Assembly (NCBI GenBank): GCA_017506865.1
Contig: JAFCMP010000246.1
Coordinates: 496,001 to 560,000 of the forward strand
From: Tribonema minus
Taxonomy: Eukaryota; Sar; Xanthophyceae; Tribonematales; Tribonemataceae
Direction: 5' to 3'
DNA length: 64,000 bases
Part shown: positions 47,001 through 58,805 of the stretch, in pieces
How positions within the stretch are numbered: position 1 is the first letter of the stretch
How the letters are laid out: every line of letters begins with the position of its first letter
The notes under the pieces: generated by a model
Database searches by the model: none
Told to the model about the DNA's origin: nothing
Seen by the model: the letters and a program-made list of their open reading frames with translations, nothing else
Program-made: the position numbers and the translations under genes

Positions 47001-50000
47001 CCGCCGCTGCTGCCGCCGCCGCCGCGCGCCTCTGCCTCCGCGAGCATCTCCTGCATCGCCGGCAGCGCGGGGATGAAGACGAAGGCGACGCTGTAGCCGA
47101 GCAGCAGCTGCGCTGCGCCCCACACCGCCCACGTCGCCGCCCTGTGATTCAATAGGGTTGCACGAAAGCGTGTTTGACCACACGGGAAAGACGTATTCGA
47201 CGGGAAAGACGTACACGAAGAGACATAGTCGGGGTGCATCTGGCAACCAGGAGTACGTCTTGAGCAGAACTCAACATAATTTATCATGGATGAAGACGCT
47301 GTAGCCGAGCAGCAGCTGCGCGGCGCCCCACACCGCACACGTCGCCGCCCTGTGGGTAGGGTTGCACGAATACGCGTTTTGACCACACAGATACAGCGTA
47401 TTCGGGGACTATGTGGCAACCAGGAGTACGGCTTGAAAACATCAACATGGTAACGTGCCGCACGAAGGGCGTATTCGTCTGCTCGATTCAGAGCATACGG
47501 TCCACCAAAAAAGGGGCACTTGGCCGCAGAAATAGACTTCGGAATACGCTTCTTTTGTGCAACCCTACCTGTTGGGAAATATTGTGCGCAGCGGCGGCGC
47601 GGGGCCCAGCAGCCAAAGCGCGAGCGCCATCGCCGCGAGGCCCGCAGACATGCAGCGCGCGTAGCCGTAGCGGCGCACCGCGGGGAACGTCGCGAGCGAG
47701 CCGATGGAGTAGGTCGCGGCGGGGACGGAGCACATGAGGCCCGTGAGAATGTGCGGCGACGCTAGCGCGAGCTCCAGGTGGCGCTCGAAGGTGGCGTCCT
47801 GTGTGTTTGGGAGGGGGCGGAAGGGGGGGGGGGGGTCAGTTGGGAGGGGGTGGGAGGTAGGGAATGAAGGGAGGGAGGGGGGGAGGGGGGGAGGGGGAGG
47901 GGGGCACGGAGCACATGAGGCCCGTGAGGATGTGCGGCGACGCGAGCGCGAGCTCCAGGTGGCGCTCGAAGGTGGCGTCCTGGGTGTTGGGAGGGGGAAT
48001 GGTGTGGGGGGGGTCAGTTGGGAGGGGGGACTGCGGGGTCAGCCTGCTGAGGGCGGTATGTGCGGGAAGGCGCAGCGGTTGAAAAGCAGGAGGGAGGGCA
48101 GGGCAGGGATGAGGGGGTATGGTGGGGGTACTGGAGAAGATGGGCGCTCTTGGGGGGGAGGGGGGGGGGGGGGCATAGCATGGCAACAGACATTAGTGTT
48201 CCTGAACAAAGAAGCGTGTATCCGTCAAGCGCACAAGTGTATGTCGCAGGACGTCACAGCATGCGGCTAGTGATCTGATGATGACAGCGGCTGAAGAAGG
48301 CTTGCATAGGGACATCTACATGCCCTAGTCGCTTGAAGACACTGTACGCAGAAGCCCTGGTAATGGAGGGTGGAGGGTAGCGGCAGGCAGCGCTGCAGAA
48401 GTGAGGCCGCAGGCATGTGCTGCGACGCCACACACGCAGTGCGCCTGCTCCGTGAGGCACCAACACGCGCATTGTTGGCCGTGCTTTCAGCCCTAAGCCC
48501 TGACCCTAGCCCCAGCCCTAAAGCCTGACCCTAACCCTGAGGTCCGCCTGAAGCCGCGCCGCAAGGCAGTTGCCTGCAAAGGCTGTGTGACACCAGCATG
48601 GGCGCTGCCAAAGATGCTGCAGGGATCGCACGCGTGCACGGCGCCGCTCACTGCGCTCACTCATCGACTCACTCACTGACTCACTCACTCACCAGGAACC
48701 CGAAGACGGACGAGTACAGCGACGCGCACACGCAGCACGCGAGCACGCCGTTGCTGCACAGCACCGGCCGCAGCGCGCGCACCCATGGCGCGAGGCCCGC
48801 CTTCTCCGCGACCCCGCCGCCGTCAGCTGTTACGTCAGTTACGGCAGTTACGGCGGCGCGCGGCTGTAGCCTCCTGAAGGGCGTCCCCGCCGCCGCCAGC
48901 AGCGCCGGGAGCGCTAGCGCGAACGCCGCGGGCAGGGCGGCGAGCGACGCGAAGGTGAGCATGAAGCCGCCGATGGAGTAGAGGACGCCGCCGAGGGCGG
49001 GCCCGAGGACGTAGCCGATGCCCGTGAAGAGCTCCGACAGCGACAGCGCGCGCGCGAGCTCGCCGTCGCCGGCGCACGTCGCCATGAGCAGCGACGTCTG
49101 CGCGGCGGCGGCGGAGGCATGGAGAGAGGGGAAGGTTGGCACATGCCTCTCGCAGTATCATGGCGCGGGCAGCGGCGGCGGCACGGAGAGAGCGGGTGGG
49201 AGGTTGGTACATGCCTCTTGCGGTGTCATGCATGTTGCCATGAGCAGCGACGTCTGCGCAGCGGCGGCGGAGCCACGGAGAGAGAGGGGGGGGCAAATTG
49301 GTACTGCGAGGAGGGCATCAGCGGCGCGCGCGCGCGCACGTATGACCCGCAGGACTGTCTCTAGTGCTGCTGGTGTCTACACGTGCGCTGCGTGCTGCGC
49401 AACAGTCACGTCAGTGCTGCTGACATCTCCAGCGCCGCCGACGAGTCAAAGCAGCGAAGTGTTGATGCAGTGCAAACCATATGGGGCCCGCACCGTGACC
49501 GACGAGAACATGAAGGAGAGATGTCATAGTCAGAGATGTCTTACGCACCATGGGAATGTAGACGGCCGCGGCGCCGGCGCCCTGGACGGCGCGCGCGGCG
49601 GTTGCCAGCGTGATGGTCGGCGCGATGCCGAACAGCAGCGTGCCGAGCGCGAGAACGAGCGCGCCGACAAAGGCCACGGCGCCGTAGCCGCAGCGCGCGC
49701 TGGCCCAGCCAGCTGCGTCGTGCAAGCGTTGGAGGGGGCGGAGCAGCGGCGGCGCGGTCAGACTTGAAGATGAAGTTGAAGTGTGTGAGGGTTTGCAAAG
49801 TTTGGATTGAAGTCGCTGTGTCCGCAGGTGTCTGCTGTGGCGATTGCAGCATAGTGGTGCGTTGGTTGTCGCGACGACGGCTGCGGCCCCACTGCCGCTG
49901 TGAGCGCGAGCTCACGCTCAGCGGGTTGATGATGGTGCTAACCAGCTGCATCGGAGTGCGCTGCTGACAGGCGGCGATTGTGGTGACATGTGGTTGTGTC

Positions 50001-51005
50001 AATGAGCGCTTGCCCAGCACGCTGGCTTGCAGCAGTTTTCAAAAGGTGGGGTCGATGGTTAACGCACTTGCTGCACACGCAAACACACATGCGCGCTCGA
50101 GACTTCGCACACGACAAAGCTACAACGACACGAAGAAAGAACTCGCATTGCAGTGTAGCGATCACATGCACATGTCAAGGAAATTGGCGGATGTCTTGAG
50201 TGCCAACTGCTGCGTGCCTCCAACAACACATGCTAACTTCAAGGCTCACCTACGGGTCCAAAGAAGACGCTTGAGAGCGGGAACATGGCGATGCAGAGAC
50301 CCACCAGGACGTCGCTCGCTCCAAGGTGCGACACGGCGTACTGAGGGAAGAAGGGGCTGACGACGGATATCAACGTGTTCACAGCAAAGGCCGACTGCAA
50401 ACAGAAAATCAGCGAAAAGCAGCACACAAAACGGCGTAGAAAGCTGCATCAGTACAGGCTTGTTTGCGATGTCACACAGCTGTTGTGGTGTGAAGGATTG
50501 ATTGGGTGTGTATACTTTAAATGCTGCATGCATGAGCTCTGCCACAGCATGCGGCTTGGGTTACATTCATCAGCAGATTCGTCCTGTGCCTTGCAGCACG
50601 AGACGCGTGAGGGAGATGTGAACGCAGAGCACACACTCAACGACGCTCGGAAGCGTGCGACTTTGTAACGTGCTTGAGAGGGGTTATCGGGCGCTGCAGC
50701 ACCCGCGACGGTCCAACGCGGACTAAGTACGTTCGGCACACCAACATTCGAGGATTCGGCCCTTCACTCACCAGGCAGTTTAGAACGATAACGTAAGTGA
50801 CCTGCTTCTTCTTCTTGCTGGTTTCCGCTGCCTGGTGTAGGGCAGCTGCTGATGCGTCGTCTCCAGCGCTGCTGCTTGTACTGTGTGTCGACGCGTTGTA
50901 GCTCTGCCGGCGCTCAGCTGACGGCAGGAACGGCGAGAGCTCATTGTGCCGCTGCTCTCCCATAGCGCGCACACCTGGGGTTTTTGGCAACAAAAGTTCT
51001 TCCAT
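44064..51005 (-). CDS. MFS transporter (SLC18B1-like)
   Basis: Seven exons join in phase to about 559 aa: 51005-50772, 50394-50250, 49712-49549, 49097-48693, 47798-47569, 47141-46921 and 44344-44064. A hydrophilic Ser/Ala-rich N-terminus precedes the first helix (VTYVIVLNCLVSAFAVNTLI). The loop and helices that follow (FFPQYAVSHLGASDVLVGLC, FGPVAGWASARCGYGAVAFV, ARAVQGAGAAAVYIPM, LSELFTGIGYVLGPALGGVL, FISIGEVLGPILGSAAVAHL) fit the major facilitator fold with about 12 spans. The pattern looks closest to SLC18B1 (vesicular polyamine) and related drug/H+ antiporters, but substrate cannot be read from sequence. The exon 3 donor (ATG|GTGCGT) is weak; it was chosen because phase and protein continuity require it. 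A His/Arg-rich loop and a Gly-rich insert are lineage features. Confidence 0.85.
44345..46920 (-). other. long intron 6 of the MFS gene
   Basis: 2.6 kb. It contains a Lys/Gln/Ala-rich open frame on the minus strand (about 46240-46620) that lacks an ATG and holds a duplicated TTTAGTTCCGCCA(A/G) block. TTAGGGTTAGGG lies near 46755-46773. I see no exon needed by the transporter. Confidence 0.45.
47286..47385 (-). repeat. copy of MFS exon 6 acceptor edge
   Basis: About 100 bp matches 47087-47180: GACGCTGTAGCCGAGCAGCA, GCCCCACACCGC, ACGTCGCCGCCCTGTG, then AGGGTTGCACGAA and TTTGACCACAC. It copies the exon start plus the upstream intron. Confidence 0.9.
47899..47990 (-). repeat. copy of MFS exon 5 acceptor edge
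   Basis: About 85 bp matches 47728-47812, including the codons for DATFERHLELALASPHILTG and the CAG acceptor. G-rich flanking intron sequence is also shared (GGGAGGGGG and GGTCAGTTGGGAGGGGG), so the duplicated unit includes intron. Confidence 0.9.
49235..49290 (-). repeat. copy of MFS exon 4 acceptor edge
   Basis: GCCATGAGCAGCGACGTCTG, CGCAGCGGCGGCGGAG and CACGGAGAGAG match the exon 4 start and the intron before it (49081-49130). A partial third unit (GGCGGCGGCACGGAGAGAG) lies between at about 49170. Confidence 0.85.
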
Positions 51006-51158
51006 TGCATATTAGCGCCCCCCTGGTCAGCCCGCCGTCGTCCTCCCCCCACACACAGTTTTCTTTCTTCCTTGTGTTTTTTTTCTCATGTCACTTGAAG
51101 TTTGGTTTAGAACTTCAACTGGGGGAGAAAAAAAAAGGAGCTCAAAGCACATTTGGAT
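51006..51158. promoter_or_regulatory. shared 5' interval, MFS / RNA-binding protein
   Basis: Only 153 bp between divergent ATGs. It contains TCACTTGAAGTTTGG and, 11 bp later, GAACTTCAACTGGG (51091-51123), plus T-rich and A-rich runs. Both 5' leaders must be very short or overlap. Confidence 0.5.
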
Positions 51159-54100
51159 ATGGGCGACGAGCCCGTCAGGGAGCACGCTGCTGAGGTGGAA
51201 GGGGGAAGCGGCGACGAGCCCGATCAAGCTCAAGAAGCGGGGGACCAAGGTGAGAGGATCACCCATGTTAGACGGATTTTCAAGGGGCATGAAGACGCGA
51301 GCCGTGAGGGCCCTTTGCAATAACCATGTGGGCATTGTTGTGTTGCGTGCGTCAAATTTGCATAATTTCATTCCAGCCAAGGCACTACCATGGGCGCCAA
51401 GCCGCACAGCTTTCCTTTCTCTCTCAAGTTCAACACTTTGGGGTGTTGGCCCTGTTGTCCTGCAGGCGAGCACGAAGCCGCTGCCATGGAGGGCCTGAGA
51501 GTCAGCGATGACTACGCAGACGAGGACGACGAGGATGGCGACGACAATTACTCTGGCGAGCCCAGCGCCAAACGCAATCACAACAATCACAGTAGAGATG
51601 GCGATCAGGGACCGCACTACTCCTCTCCCTCTAGCAATGGCGGCGGTGCCAAGCGGCCGTCGGACCAGAACGCCAACCCACCATCGCGGATACTGCACGT
51701 TCGGGGCTTGCCGGGGGGTGCAACAAAGGTGACGCGCTGCTGCAGCCCATTGCGTGCCGTCTGCATACATGAGCGGTGCTTGAGTACAAAGTACAGGAGT
51801 TCATGAGTGCCTGCAATGGCACCAACATGTGCGTGTGCCTTGCTCTGCACCCATGAATGCGGTCATAAGGAGACACACGGATATAACATGTATCAGCTTC
51901 CTCTGCCGCGCGCCTTTTGGTGCCATGGTCACCGTCTTTCCTCGTGTCTTTACCGGCTTTGTACCTCATCACGCTTGTTTAATTCGTGCCCGCCGCATGC
52001 TGAGGGCAGAGTAAAGGCCAACATGTTGTTTTGCACTCATGTACAAATATCACTTACACAAAGGCTGCTTGCACTCCGTGCGCAACAAGTATATGATGAC
52101 ACGATGAGCCCTTCACACACACACTGGTTGCTGCCCCCCTGTCGTAAATCAGACGGACTTGGAGGACGTGATCGGATCGCTCGCCTTCATCGTGAAGGCG
52201 GTCATGTTCAAGGCGCAGGCGCTGCTGGAGATGGAGAGCAAGGCGGATGCTGGCCGCGTCGTGAGCTACTTCTCACGCAACCCTGCGGTGATCCAGTGAG
52301 TAGTACACGCGACAAACTCAACTTTGCAGTTGCATCCGTAAGGACTGCTCTGCGATGCTGTTGGTACATTGTGCTGATGGTGTGGGCCAGGAGTAGGTGA
52401 AGGATGGCACGCGAGGGGCATGTCATGTGTGCCGCTGACGCTCTTCGCTGTGCGAGCGCTGCCCTCTTTGAAGGACTCGCGGACGTCATTGACGACGTTG
52501 CTGGTCATTGCGCTGTACAGCTTTGCTGGCATGTATTTTTTCCCAGTGTATCGCTCCAAAGCATGCGCCAGTACAAGTAACTGGTCCAACTAACGCATTG
52601 TGCAGCATAGCATGCAGTCACGCCGCATCACAGAGGTCAGGACTGAGGGTGCACACATACTTCGAAGTGATTTGAACGCAGGCAAACTCCGCCGCAATCA
52701 GATACTTTGAAGTACCTAGGTGTGTTGACTGAGTCTGCAAGACACAGACATGAACTCTGCGCCGACGTTTCCTGAGACATCTTGCGCTGACCTAACATTA
52801 CGCCAGTCGAGTAAGTGCAGCAGCATTGATATAAGACTGCCGCACGGCGATCGCGCACTTTCCGTCCCCTTCTTCCCCCCCTCTCAAGCCCCATTCACCC
52901 CCCCTTCACACCCTACTACATACATGCGAACACCAAAAACACTGATACAGACACACACTGCTTGCACCGGTCTGCTGCACTGCCGCAGCAACATCCATGC
53001 GCACACCACCTCGTGAGACGTCATCGCTTTAATTTATCAATCTGCCGTTGCTTGTTTTCATCGATCCGTCGCACCGACGCAGCGACGCCACCATATACAT
53101 CAGCTTCAGCCGGTCGCAGGAGCTGTCGGACAAGAACGCCATCAGCAACGTGGCGCCGGCGGGCGGCAAGCGTCCACGGAGCCCTGCCATGGGCCAGTAT
53201 GTAGCGCCGTTCAACTCATTGGGCGGCGGGGGGGGGGGTATGGGTATGGGTATGGGGGGACCTAGAGGGGGGGGGATGCACATGATGGTCCCTGGCGGCG
53301 GCGGCGGTATGAATGGGATGAATGGGGCAAGAGGGGGGGGCGGCGGCGGGGGGGGGATGATGCCGTTTGGCGGGCCGGTGCGAGGGCTGGTGAGTCAACA
53401 AGTCTGAGTCTTGATTGGTGTTCAAAGTGCACCGCGGCGCGGAGTGTGCATGAGGCTGTGCTCTCACTGCAAGTAGCAATGCTGGCATGCCATGCGTCAC
53501 AGGTTTGATGACGCGGCAGCGTCTGTGACCGTAAGATGCCAAGTGCGTCAATTTACCTGACGTACACTGAGAAAAGCCTTCGTTTCAGCAGCAGGCAGTT
53601 GAAGTTGAAGTCAAGTGCCCCAGCCCGTAAACTGGTTCTTCACACCAGGGGCCTGGCTGCCTTGCAGTCGAGTGCTCACTGCGCAATGACTGCCGGGAGC
53701 ACGTACCTGCGCTCACACTGCTGTCGGAACATCACGATTAGGGTTAGCATCAGTGAGGGACTGGGTTGGGGTCAGCGTTGGCAATCGACGACGTTGGCAC
53801 TGCTGTTGGGCTTGTAGCCTAGGCAGCAGTCATGGCTGGCGGGCAAGGCAGAGGAGGGATGGATTTAGAATAAGGGTTAGGGTTAGAAAAGGTTGACAGC
53901 AATCGGCTTACCTGCCGCAACGTTGCGCTTTGGAGGCGATCTTCTGTGCCTCGTTGACAGTTGGAAGATGGCAATGGGCACGTCAAACGCGGCACTGTCC
54001 TGCAGCGGACGTGCTGCCTTGTTCTACACTCAGGGCATGGAGCATGTGCATGCAGCTTTGCCATGCGGCGCATGATGATCTGTTGTGCTGCATAAAGGGT

Positions 54101-55143
54101 AAGTATACATTGGGTGAGGTTTGGCGTGCTTTGCGCGTCAGGGACAATACACGTATGATTCAGCGGTGCACTCCAGTGTTGTGAGGGTAACGGGCAGCGG
54201 TTTGTAGTGGGGCTGGCCTTGATCCTCAGCGAACCTACGTCACTTCCGCGTGACAGTGTGTACTGTAGGTATGTACGGCGTAATGGTCGTGCAAGAGTAG
54301 GATGTACCATGCGCTCACCGACTTCACAGAAGATGATCACTACCGCGTGTGGCCATTACGAGTGTCGTGTGCGGCCACTCAGCGCGGCGTGCCAGGCGTG
54401 CACCCACCTGCATGGACCCCAAACTGCTCTGCTGTCACCGCCAGGCTACTGACTTCGCGCATCAAATGATTCGTTGTGGTTGTGTGATGTCGCTGGCGCG
54501 CGGTTTGTGCACCAAAACTATGTAGCGCGCGCCTCTTGTGGGAATGCCATCACTCGTTCCGCCGCTGACAGCAGCCATGAGACGTTGTGCTCGTTACAGC
54601 AATTCAGTGTTGTACATGTGGCCTGTGATAGTTGCAGTTGCAGTTGCCATGATGCATTGGTCCCCCCCTGTCGACTGCCCCCTCCCCCCCCACCCCCCAA
54701 CCCCGCAAGCCCCCCTCCCTTGGAGTGTGCACGCGTCATCGCGCCGCGCTGCCGCCCAACCACGCAGTACCACCACTGCCGCCGACCCGTTTCCTTCAGT
54801 GCTGCATTGAAGCATGTTGGCTTTGAAATGTGCAAAACTGAGGAGCGCCATGGCAGCATTGGCTCATGTCATCATCATTATCTTTCCCCTCCCCCCTTGC
54901 CCCCGCCCCCCCCCCCGAATGCAGTCACCGGATCACTCCGCGATGCTGCAGTCCGCGGCCATGTACCTCGCGCAGTACAACCTGCCGCCGGCGCCCGGCA
55001 TGCTCAACATTGCGTACCGCGAGCAGCTGGAGGACTCGCAGCGCGAAGTGCAGCAGCAGCAGCAGCAGGCGCAGCAGCCGCCGCCGCCTCAGTACATGCA
55101 GCCACCGCGCAGGCATCCGGGGGGTATGGGTATGCGGAGGTGA
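51159..55143 (+). CDS. PTB/hnRNP-L-like RNA-binding protein with one RRM
   Basis: Five exons, 51159-51249, 51466-51728, 52153-52295, 53083-53389 and 54925-55143, join in phase to 340 aa. The acidic N-terminus starts MGDEPVREHAAEVEGG. One RRM is split over three exons: PSRILHVRGLPGGATK, TDLEDVIGSLAFIVKAVMFK, QALLEMESKADAGRVVSYF, then ATIYISFSRSQEL. The VHVRGLP and YFS..P.v...isfS pattern is that of PTB/hnRNP L RRMs, which normally come in sets of three or four, so this is a short relative. The rest is low complexity: a Gly/Met-rich stretch of about 60 residues and a Gln/Pro-rich region (QQQQQAQQPPPPQYMQPP). Likely nuclear RNA processing. Exon 1 was placed by its donor and phase. Confidence 0.82.
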
Positions 55144-56605
55144 TGGCGGCGCGGGGCCCCCTGTCCCCCTCCCCCCTCCCCGTTCTGCCCCCTCATTTGC
55201 CCCTTTGGGCGTCAGGCGCGCAGACGCTAGAAAATAGTTCTGCTGACAGAGCGGCTCTTCATGCTGTGCTTGCTGGCATGCACGGTCAGCTTCAACTGCT
55301 GAGCGGCGCCGGCCCCCTGAGATGACACTTCAACATGAAGTTTGAAGCAGAGTGGGGCCTGGTAGGGGTAGGCAGGCGGGGGGAGAGGACATGGCAATGG
55401 TCTGGTTGATAGGTCTTCATCAGTGTCGCCCAGCGTCGGCTAGAGACGCGCGCTTACCTGGGGGCTCTGTGTCCTTTGATATGTGTCTGTGCTTGTTGGT
55501 AGCGGCGGCAGCAGCATCCACAATATGATGAGAGCACTCCCCATTTGAGGCCGCTTTCAATGGCTTGTTTTTGCGTTTGCAACCTTGGAGGCTGTGCTGA
55601 AGGCAGCCACTTTATCCCCACTGATCCCTGCATGTGCCCAAGAGCAAACCACATTATTGTACCTGTACATACTTGGAGGTATACCAGTTCTGCCCAACTT
55701 GCAGGTGTAGGCCGCAAGATGCAGGCCCAGCTGTTGCCTTGACGGATGATGAAGTCCCTGCCAGAAGCAGACTAATAGTATCACGTTGCAATCGCCGCCT
55801 TTCCTGCCCAACCTGCTGCCGCATCCCCCGCTTGACCTCGTGACAGCTTGGGAGTATGCAGGAAAAACTTCTTGCCCCAAAGTCGACATTGCAAACATAC
55901 ACAACGGTGTTGCTCAGTCAACGATGTTGCTCAGTCAAACCTGAAGGTCAGGCGTTAATGGCTGTTTTCAGGTTTTTGCATGATGGGCACTTCACATCGC
56001 CTTTGAAGACATCGACGTGACACCGTTTCGCGAGTTCACAAATCCATACGCTTCAAAGTACTGAGGCATGGGAGCCGTTGCATGTTGGTGTGAAGGTGCA
56101 AGCCACGCACGGATTTGCTTGGCATACATTAAATGTCGCTTTGCGGGCACCCCAGCACTAATTGAAAGTGCACCTGCTTGACAAAGATGTTGCTGTGAAC
56201 GCGCGGCGCAGCACTGACTCAAATGGCAGCAGCAGCACTTGACATGAGCAGCAACACGGGGAGATTAAGTTGTATCTCTATATTGGTTCATGGGTCTTTT
56301 TGTCTATGCCATGTATGCTGCACTTTGGGTGCGCACAGTTTCCCCCTGCGCGCTATATGATCACCCCGCGCAACTCTATGTAGCACATGCATTGCGACCC
56401 GCAGCGCATGGCGCTGCCAGCGAAGGAGCGACCGCCTCAAATGACTTGCCGCCATGACTTGCCACAACGAGTCGCCAACTGCAACCGTGATCTCTATTCG
56501 TCTATAGGTGCACAGCGCGCCATGAATTATATACCCAGACCTGGGATGAGGGTTCAGGACCCATCCCCACCATCTATGAAGCTCAAGGCAATTGATCCTC
56601 CATCT
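55144..56605. other. tail-to-tail gap, RNA-binding protein / TH2-like gene
   Basis: 1.5 kb with no supported gene. Composition becomes more AT-rich after 55,850. I saw no repeat shared with other parts of the window. Confidence 0.5.
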
Positions 56606-58614
56606 CTAGCCTAATGGCGTCTGACAGCACGTACCAAACAACAGCTCCTCTATATCTGCCCACGACGCGGCCGCATACACCCGGCCGGGGGACTTCCCCC
56701 TGTTTTCCCCCTGTACCCCCATCCACGCTCCCCCCTCAGCCCCCCCCTCTTCCTCTATGCTGGGGTCCCCTTCGGGACCCCCATGGGGCCCTTCCCGGCA
56801 CTGCGCCAGGGGAATGATTTGGACGCCGAACGCGTACGCGACGTCCCTGAAGGTGGCGCTGTCGCCTATGACGATGCCAACGTCAGCGCTCAGCATGGCG
56901 AGCATGTCGGTCACGCTGTCGCCGACGTACCTGGGGGAGGGGGAGGGGGGGGGGCGGTAAGGGTTAGCGGCGTAGGGTTAGGGTGCTGTCGCCGACGTAT
57001 CTGCATACGGCGCGCGGGGGGGGGGGAACTAAGGGTTAGCGGCTTAGGTTAGGGTTAGGGGTAGCAGCTGAAGTTTGGGGTAAGAGGGGCGGCGTGTCAG
57101 CAGCGGTCCGTAAGCTTCAGGCTCACAAGTGACTCAAATCAGCCCAGTGCTTTGCAACGCGCTCAGGTCTGGTTGCATAGTATTGCTTGCTCGTGAGTCA
57201 TGTCGACAAGCATGGCCCCCAGAAGTCACAATGAACACGTTCATAACCTTGGCGAACTACAAGTCCGGTGAATCGCCCGCGTTTCACGGCCAAACTGTGA
57301 CCTGCCATGAACAGCAGCGCTGAGCTTGCTACACGTGCCCGGCGTCAGTCGCTATACATACTGCACTGTGACCCAATGCGTATTTACCAAGGCCCTCTCA
57401 ACGGAGGTCAGATGTCTATGTTCTCTGGCAGATCCATGTGCCAGAGCACCGCACTCGCCGTACAGCACATAGAACAACTGTACTCACAGTGTCAGTACAC
57501 TGTACTCCGTATGTACTCACATTGTCAGCCCCGGCGTCTTCTGCGCCCGGCGCAGCGCCTCAAAATGCCGCAGCTTGCCCGCAGCGCCCGCCACATCGAC
57601 AATGACCTGCATATGGTACAGACAGAGGACAGAGGAGTACAGTGAGAGGTCAGGTGTGTACTGAGGTGAGCGGCATCTGAGAGTGCAGAGGTGTTCAACG
57701 AGAGAGCAGATGTACAACGAAACTCTGGTGGGACGCCGGCACAACCACCACTTGTTGTTGCGAGCAGCATCGGCGACAGCACACAGACGCACAGCCGCCT
57801 GTCAATGGCGCAGAACGAGTTATCTGGCAAATGTTGATGGGCAGGCAGGGTGTTTTGAAATGTTTTACTTTGCCCGGCCGTCGTAGCACTTATTGCCCGA
57901 TAGGATCAGGGTTTGTACAGAGCAATGACAAGACACAACAGTGTCACTGCCCCGCCATGCAATCAATTGATCACTCTTGCGACTCTCTGGTGTACTACTG
58001 TTGCTTGCACTCGCACATGTTCCGCCTGTCGAGGCGCAGCGGAGTAGCATGCTTCAACACTGGAAGAGTCTAAGCCAAGTTTGTACACAGCGTTCCTCGG
58101 CAGCGCAAGACATCGCCAGCCTAGCTAGCTCGAAACTGCCCTGACGCAGGCGGCTCTTGCACGTAAACCTACCCCCCTGACCCGAACCCCGACCCGCAGA
58201 TACTCTCTTGCCCTGATCAGGTTGCTATGCATTGCAGCCGCCACCACAACTTCAACATCAGAAAGTGACGCACCAGGAGTCGCAATTGCGCTCACTTCGC
58301 ATCGCATACTGGCACATTTCTGAGAAATTGTTGCAGCCGTGCGACTACAACTTCAAACTGTGACGCACCTCGCCGGTGGTGGCGCCGTCGCCGTCAACCT
58401 CGAGACTGTTGCAGTGCACAGCGAGCCCCCGGTGCTGAGCACCTGCGCTGCCACCGCCGCCACTGCTGCTGCCGCTGCTGCCGCCGCTGCTGCCGCCGCT
58501 GCCGCCGCTGCTGCTGCTGCTGCCACCGCACGTGATACCATCCACCACCGTCCTAATGACGTCCTCAGAGAAGTTGACCGACAGGATGTGCGACTCACAT
58601 CTCGGGCAGTCCTG
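56606..58614 (-). CDS. TH2-like HAD phosphatase, 3' half (thiamine monophosphate phosphatase)
   Basis: Three exons, 58614-58369, 57606-57521 and 56930-56606, join in phase to 218 codons. Blocks in order: CPRCESHILSVNFSEDVIRT, GLAVHCNSLEVDGDGATTGE, AAGKLRHFEALRRAQ, YVGDSVTDMLAMLSADVGIV and AYAFGVQIIPL, ending with YAAASWADIEELLFG. This matches the C-terminal HAD domain of plant TH2 (VHANEF..., YIGDS.gDLL.LLEADIGIV, TVSSWAEI), which dephosphorylates thiamine monophosphate. GDSVTD supplies the Asp motif. The catalytic DxD exon and any TenA domain should lie upstream, beyond or behind the LINE at 58806, and are not seen. A Gly/Ser run and a Gly/Glu-rich insert are lineage expansions. Confidence 0.78.
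56918..57055 (-). repeat. duplicated acceptor edge of the TH2-like last exon
   Basis: CGCTGTCGCCGACGTACCTG, a G-tract, and AAGGGTTAGCGGCGTAGGGT (56917-56979) are repeated at 56982-57050 (GCTGTCGCCGACGTATCTGC, G-tract, AAGGGTTAGCGGCTTAGGTT). The second unit is a decayed exon start plus intron. Confidence 0.85.
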
Positions 58615-58805
58615 CTGCGGTGGCAGCGCAAACGGCGCAGTAGCGCTCGGCAATGTAAACCACAGTGATGAACTGCTGTGTACTGCTCTGTAAATCATAT
58701 GGCTGTACAGTTGCATGAGGCAGCGCTGATGGCGAGAGCAAGCGAACGAGTCACAGCGCACTTCAAGTGAACATCACGTGAGTGGTACACAATATGTGCT
58801 GCTGT

